DNA from: BPJO01 sp037189665
Lineage (GTDB): Bacteria; Planctomycetota; Phycisphaerae; Tepidisphaerales; Tepidisphaeraceae
Direction of reading: 5' to 3'
NCBI GenBank assembly: GCA_037189665.1
Contig: JBBCIV010000029.1
Location: 1 to 64,000, forward strand
Length of the DNA stretch: 64,000 nucleotides
Of this stretch, positions 60,760 to 64,000 are shown piece by piece. A program made the translations under genes and the position numbers. Numbering within the stretch: position 1 is the stretch's first letter; each line of letters opens with the position of its first letter. The notes beneath the pieces are model-generated. The model was not told the origin of the DNA, made no database searches, and saw only the letters and a program-made list of their open reading frames with translations.

Positions 60760-61694
60760 TGGCGCGCCCTGGTATCACATCGAATCCCAAGTTCCTGCGG
60801 CTCTGCCACCTGTTGCAGATGCCCCGTCCGCATGTGCTGGGGCATTTGGAGTTTTTGTGGCGCGGCCCGTACGAGTCTGGAAACCCGATGATCGGCGATG
60901 CCGTGGACGTCGAGCTTGCCGCCGAGTGGTCCGGCGAACGTGGCATCTTGTTTCGCGCGTTGATGTCCGCTGGCGGACAGGATCGGGCGGGCTTCATCGA
61001 GCCGGTCGATGGAAAAACTGATTGCTACCAGATACACGACCTCTGGGATCACGCGCCGGACTATGTACGCAAACGTCGGGAACGCGAGCGGGAACGCGAA
61101 GCGAAGGGGAAAACGCTGTCGGACCTTCGTCGTGATGCAGCTCGCAAGAGATGGGATGCCTCTGATCACGTCAATGCAAATGGTATGCAAGCGGATGCAA
61201 CTGACCGCCATTTGCATGCAAACGGATGCAAACGGGATGCAAACGAACGCACTCGCGCTCCCGCTCCCGCTCCCGCTCCCAATAAAGACAAGCCTGCTGC
61301 GCAGGCTACCAGCGAGGCCGCTTCGCGACCGTCGTCGGCGGACGCCTCGGTACTGGTGTTCCCATGCATCAAGGGCAGAAAGTCCCAGTTCACCGAGTGG
61401 CCGCTCAGTGGCGAACTGATCAGCGAATGGGGGATGACGTACCCAGCCGTGGACGTGATGCAGGAATGCCGGCGTGCGCTCGAGTGGGTGAAGGCGAATC
61501 CCGCGAAACGCAAGACGTTCGCCGGCATGCGAGCATTCTTGTCGTCTTGGCTATCCCGGCAGCAGGATCGCGGAGCCGCCCCCGCGCGACGGATGGCGTA
61601 CGCAAACGGTCACGCGAACGGTGTCCCCGACAAACTTGGCACCGCCGCCCATGCCGCCCTCGACTCCATTTCACTAGATCGGGGGCTGCGTTGA
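60759..61694 (+). CDS. Putative phage-type replication initiator/helicase loader (lambda O-like position)
   Basis: 311 residues. The N-terminal about 120 look like a winged-helix domain (NPKFLRLCHLLQMPRPHVLGHLEFLWRG, YQIHDLWDHAPDYVRKRRERERE), as found in replisome-organiser proteins. A low-complexity linker (about 135-180) is encoded by iterons and a GCTCCC tandem, and a helical C-terminal domain (about 200-285) could contact the helicase. It directly precedes a DnaB-N/RecA helicase, mirroring phage initiator-helicase pairs. GGAGGG precedes the ATG, which overlaps the previous stop. Identification is by architecture, not by recognised motif. Confidence 0.65.
   Translation: MARPGITSNPKFLRLCHLLQMPRPHVLGHLEFLWRGPYESGNPMIGDAVDVELAAEWSGERGILFRALMSAGGQDRAGFIEPVDGKTDCYQIHDLWDHAPDYVRKRREREREREAKGKTLSDLRRDAARKRWDASDHVNANGMQADATDRHLHANGCKRDANERTRAPAPAPAPNKDKPAAQATSEAASRPSSADASVLVFPCIKGRKSQFTEWPLSGELISEWGMTYPAVDVMQECRRALEWVKANPAKRKTFAGMRAFLSSWLSRQQDRGAAPARRMAYANGHANGVPDKLGTAAHAALDSISLDRGLR
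61174..61242. repeat. Helically phased ATGCAA iterons, candidate replication origin
   Basis: ATGCAA occurs at 61174, 61185, 61195, 61216, 61226 and 61237, with steps of 11, 10, 21, 10 and 11 bases, all near whole helical turns. A reverse copy TTGCAT at 61212 forms the palindrome TTTGCATGCAAA (61211-61222) in the middle. The last three share ATGCAAACG. The steps are not multiples of three, so the repeats fall in different codon frames and are conserved as DNA rather than protein. Confidence 0.6.
61257..61280. repeat. Four tandem GCTCCC hexamers
   Basis: GCTCCC is repeated four times without interruption, encoding an Ala-Pro linker, 14 bases after the iterons. As a simple repeat of six it can change length without breaking the frame. 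Confidence 0.8.
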
Positions 61695-63118
61695 TTTACG
61701 AAGCGACCAATCCCTTCACACCTAGTGGCTTACCGCCGCATTCAATCGAGGCCGAACAATGTGTCATCGCATCACTAATACTGCTGGGTAACCGGCCGGA
61801 TGCGGATGAGGCCCGCAGGCTCTTGGGCTTGCTGGCTCCAAAGGCCTTCTATCTCCCCGACCATGAAACACTCTGGCATGTTCTGGGCGACATGATCCGC
61901 CACGGACAACCTGTCGACGAGGTGCTATTGAAGGGAGAACTGCAGAAGCGCGGCCAGTTCAAGGAGATCGGCGGCGATGCCTATCTCGCCATACTCCTCA
62001 ACACAGTACCGTCCGCCAGCAGATGGCCATATTACGCGCAGATCGTCCGCGATAATGCTCACCTCCGCGCGATCTATAAGTTCAGCTACGCCGCCGCCCG
62101 CGACGCGCTCACCGGGAAAGTGGATGCGATGCAGGTGACACGCCGGCTGCGCGATCAGGCTGAACTGCTTATCCGTCGAGCGTCATCAGTTATCGACCGA
62201 TCTGGGGCAGCCGCGGAGGTGGAGGCCGAGATTCGGGCGGAAGCAAATGGGCTCCGTCAAAACGAACCTTTCCCTTGGCCGATTTTGACCGCCTTGGCCC
62301 GATGCTTGCTTCCCGGCTCGATCACGTTGCTGGGCGGTGACCCAGGTGTCGGAAAGACGTGGCTGATCATCGGCGCGATGCTATCGTGGCTGAAACGGGG
62401 CGTTCCGTTCTCGGCAAGAATGCTCGAAAAGCCTCGCCGATGGCATGTTCGGCGAGCACTGGCACTGATGTGCGGACGAATCCATGTCGTGAACGACGAA
62501 CACGTGCGTCAGAACGCAGAGTGGTACCAGACCGTTGCCGGTGAGTTTGCCGAAACGCTGGATGCTTTCGGTGAGTGTATTCATTCCAATGAGCTCGCTA
62601 CAGGCACACACATTTCCGACATGGCGACTTGGGTAGAGGAAAGAGCAAATGCCGGCGACCGCATCCTCATCGTTGATCCGATCACCCTTGCCGCGACTGG
62701 CGACCAAGGATGGAAGGATCAAGAGGATTTCATGGTCCGCGCCGGGAAAGCAGTTAGTCGTTCCGGCAGTTCGCTCATTCTGACCACGCATCCACGATCC
62801 ACGGACGGGAAACGCTCTCCAACGCTGGACGATTTTGCCGGTGGCCGTGTGTTCGGTCGGGCCTGTGACGCTGCATTGAGCCTGACCAAGTTCGCCGAAT
62901 GGCGGCGTGCCAGCGTCATTACCAACCTCGTCGCCCGAGACAAGCGGACGATCGACACCGACCGCGCAATCAAGATTTACAAGGCGCGTGACGCTGCTGG
63001 GGAAGGCTTGGTTATCGCCATGCAGTTTGACCCCAACAGCGGTCAATTTACTGAACATGGCGTCGTCGAGGAATGGATTCGAGATGAGGATCAGGCCGAA
63101 ACGAGGTTGCCATTTTGA
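61691..63118 (+). CDS. Replicative helicase with DnaB N-terminal and RecA/RepA-like domains
   Basis: 475 residues from a TTG at 61691 that overlaps the previous stop (TTGA), with GGGGG upstream; the longer frame from 61364 lies inside the previous gene. A DnaB N-domain (about 14-125, PPHSIEAEQCVIASLIL) is followed by a RecA-like motor with Walker A GGDPGVGKT (215-223), Walker B ILIVDP with Asp329, and the sensor region LILTTHPRS. The motor resembles RepA/AAA_25 helicases more than DnaB itself, so the arrangement looks chimeric. It should unwind DNA at the element origin. Confidence 0.88.
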   Translation: MIYEATNPFTPSGLPPHSIEAEQCVIASLILLGNRPDADEARRLLGLLAPKAFYLPDHETLWHVLGDMIRHGQPVDEVLLKGELQKRGQFKEIGGDAYLAILLNTVPSASRWPYYAQIVRDNAHLRAIYKFSYAAARDALTGKVDAMQVTRRLRDQAELLIRRASSVIDRSGAAAEVEAEIRAEANGLRQNEPFPWPILTALARCLLPGSITLLGGDPGVGKTWLIIGAMLSWLKRGVPFSARMLEKPRRWHVRRALALMCGRIHVVNDEHVRQNAEWYQTVAGEFAETLDAFGECIHSNELATGTHISDMATWVEERANAGDRILIVDPITLAATGDQGWKDQEDFMVRAGKAVSRSGSSLILTTHPRSTDGKRSPTLDDFAGGRVFGRACDAALSLTKFAEWRRASVITNLVARDKRTIDTDRAIKIYKARDAAGEGLVIAMQFDPNSGQFTEHGVVEEWIRDEDQAETRLPF

Positions 63119-63375
63119 GCGACAACAGTCCGACATTCACTATCACGCTACGCCTATACGGCGATGGGCCACCACCCGAAATTCGACTGCGCCGCGCATT
63201 GAAGTGCTTGTTGCGATCGTTCGGCCTCCGATGCGTTAGCGTCAACGCCGTCGCTCAGGCCAAGACGTTTGGGAAGCACATGCATAAGGCCCACGAGCAG
63301 CAGATATGTAAGTTCGAAGCGTCAGCTTCTGGCTCGCCCGCCCGCGCAACGCACACGCGAGGAGAAAAACAATGA
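63115..63375 (+). CDS. Small hypothetical protein (TTG start)
   Basis: 86 residues. The TTG at 63115 overlaps the helicase stop (TTGA). FTITLRLYGDGPPPEIRLRRALKCLLRSFGLRCVSVN looks like a small alpha/beta domain with a basic C-terminal tail. No family recognised. Position after the helicase suggests a replication or recombination accessory. Confidence 0.55.
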   Translation: MSDNSPTFTITLRLYGDGPPPEIRLRRALKCLLRSFGLRCVSVNAVAQAKTFGKHMHKAHEQQICKFEASASGSPARATHTRGEKQ

Positions 63376-63821
63376 ACACCGCCAAGAATCCGAAACGCGG
63401 ACGTCCACCAAAGATCACCGTAGCGGCCATTGATCTGGCTGCTCGAATGCTTACCGACGGCGCAAAGAAGCACCAGGTTAAGACGGCACTGCGTGAGCAA
63501 CTTGGACCGACGTCAACCAAGACTTTAGAGCGGATCATCGGTAAAGCGCGAACGGTTTCCGGCGTGCCTCGGAAAGTCGATGTCACGGCCGCCGTGCTGA
63601 CGGAGATCGAGGGCACCGTCTGTCGGCTCGCCGCTGATCGTGGGATCGACTGGGCACCGACGCCGGCCGGGCCGGATCGTCGGCTTGCTGGCTTACGCAA
63701 CATCCTTACCAGCTTGGTTCCTAACGCTGATGCTGGCGTGATGCCTGGGCTGATTGGTATCGGCACAACGAACTCTTTCTCCACTCCAACCGCCGGCCGT
63801 GCCGGCAAGGATCAATCGTGA
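63372..63821 (+). CDS. Putative DNA-binding protein with AT-hook-like N-terminus
   Basis: 149 residues; the ATG overlaps the previous stop (ATGA) with GAGGAG upstream. The N-terminus KRGRPPKIT is an AT-hook-like minor-groove motif, followed by a helical region (IDLAARMLTDGAKKHQVKTALREQL) that could be a helix-turn-helix, as in small terminase subunits or regulators. The C-terminal third is Gly/Thr-rich. No family assigned. Confidence 0.6.
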   Translation: MNTAKNPKRGRPPKITVAAIDLAARMLTDGAKKHQVKTALREQLGPTSTKTLERIIGKARTVSGVPRKVDVTAAVLTEIEGTVCRLAADRGIDWAPTPAGPDRRLAGLRNILTSLVPNADAGVMPGLIGIGTTNSFSTPTAGRAGKDQS

Positions 63822-64000
63822 ATCGACTTTCGGACCTCTACCACCAGGCGCTTGCCGACGAACAGATCGCGCATGCCGAAGCGCTTGCCAACGCGCGGCT
63901 CGAATACGCGAAACTCATCGTGTCGAAGTCACTCAGCGCTACCGATAAGGATGTCTCGCAACTCCGTCGGCTCACGGAAACCCTCGGTCTGACCGAGGCC
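63818..64000 (+). CDS. Partial hypothetical gene cut by the window end
   Basis: A GTG at 63818 overlaps the previous stop (GTGA), with AAGGA upstream, and the frame stays open for 61 codons to the last base. It begins MNRLSDLYHQALADEQIAHAE, helical and charged. The 3' end lies beyond the window and no family can be assigned. Confidence 0.55.
   Translation, partial: MNRLSDLYHQALADEQIAHAEALANARLEYAKLIVSKSLSATDKDVSQLRRLTETLGLTEA

Noticed and set aside
61211..61222. TTTGCATGCAAA considered as a simple transcription-factor site
   Set aside because: It is part of a six-copy phased series inside a coding gene, better explained as iterons than as a promoter operator.
61257..61280. GCTCCC tandem considered as a CRISPR or larger satellite
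   Set aside because: The unit is six bases with no spacers and encodes an Ala-Pro linker; it is a simple coding repeat. No CRISPR array was seen anywhere in the window.

Overview
The window looks like chromosomal DNA of a high-GC planctomycete, probably of class Phycisphaerae (Tepidisphaera/Humisphaera-like). This rests on family combinations, not a database search: four PEP-CTERM proteins, pseudopilin-like proteins ending in a DG-containing motif, XylR-type regulators (periplasmic-binding domain plus AraC helix-turn-helix), large CBM9/discoidin glycosidases, a DUF2961/GH172 enzyme, a DUF1580-like protein and a planctomycete-style tyrosine integrase.

Layout. 0.1-4 kb: an outer-membrane barrel protein, the nickel chaperones UreG and UreF, a Rnk/GreA-like protein and HypA; no urease or hydrogenase structural genes are in view. 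4-31.7 kb: a large glycan-degradation region. It has a leftward operon (GH-A-type glycosidase, Gfo/Idh/MocA oxidoreductase, RCC1-repeat protein), a divergent rightward operon (GH78 rhamnosidase, GH36-like enzyme, GH172 enzyme), and a long leftward series (pseudopilin-like protein, glycosidase, PEP-CTERM esterase, LacI regulator, autotransporter-type PEP-CTERM protein, second PEP-CTERM esterase, second glycosidase lacking its nucleophile, CBM9-esterase lipoprotein). A XylR-type regulator at 31.9 kb diverges from the pseudopilin. 33-39 kb: a sugar-catabolic operon (L-rhamnose-type isomerase, two zinc dehydrogenases, an isomerase/ribulose-phosphate-3-epimerase fusion) divergent from a DeoR repressor. 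39.2 kb: tRNA-Ile(GAT), followed by an integrase relic and a glycosidase fragment.

40.9-51.1 kb: a second glycan module (SGNH esterase, beta-helix GH110-like protein, GH4 alpha-galactosidase, PEP-CTERM protein, sodium/solute symporter, pseudopilin-like protein), again controlled by a divergent XylR-type regulator. The two modules probably secrete and anchor glycosidases and esterases that debranch plant- or algal-type polysaccharides containing rhamnose and galactose; the isomerase, dehydrogenases and symporter would handle the released sugars.

51.1-64 kb: mobile DNA. It begins with a second integrase relic inverted relative to the one at tRNA-Ile, then a HigBA-like toxin-antitoxin pair, a lone HsdR-N-type nuclease, an ImmA-like peptidase, an intact tyrosine integrase, a DUF1580/excisionase-like protein and a XRE repressor. 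A palindromic operator separates this leftward block from a rightward early operon that encodes small proteins, a replication protein whose gene carries helically phased iterons (a candidate origin) and a DnaB-N/RecA helicase. The last gene is cut by the window end.
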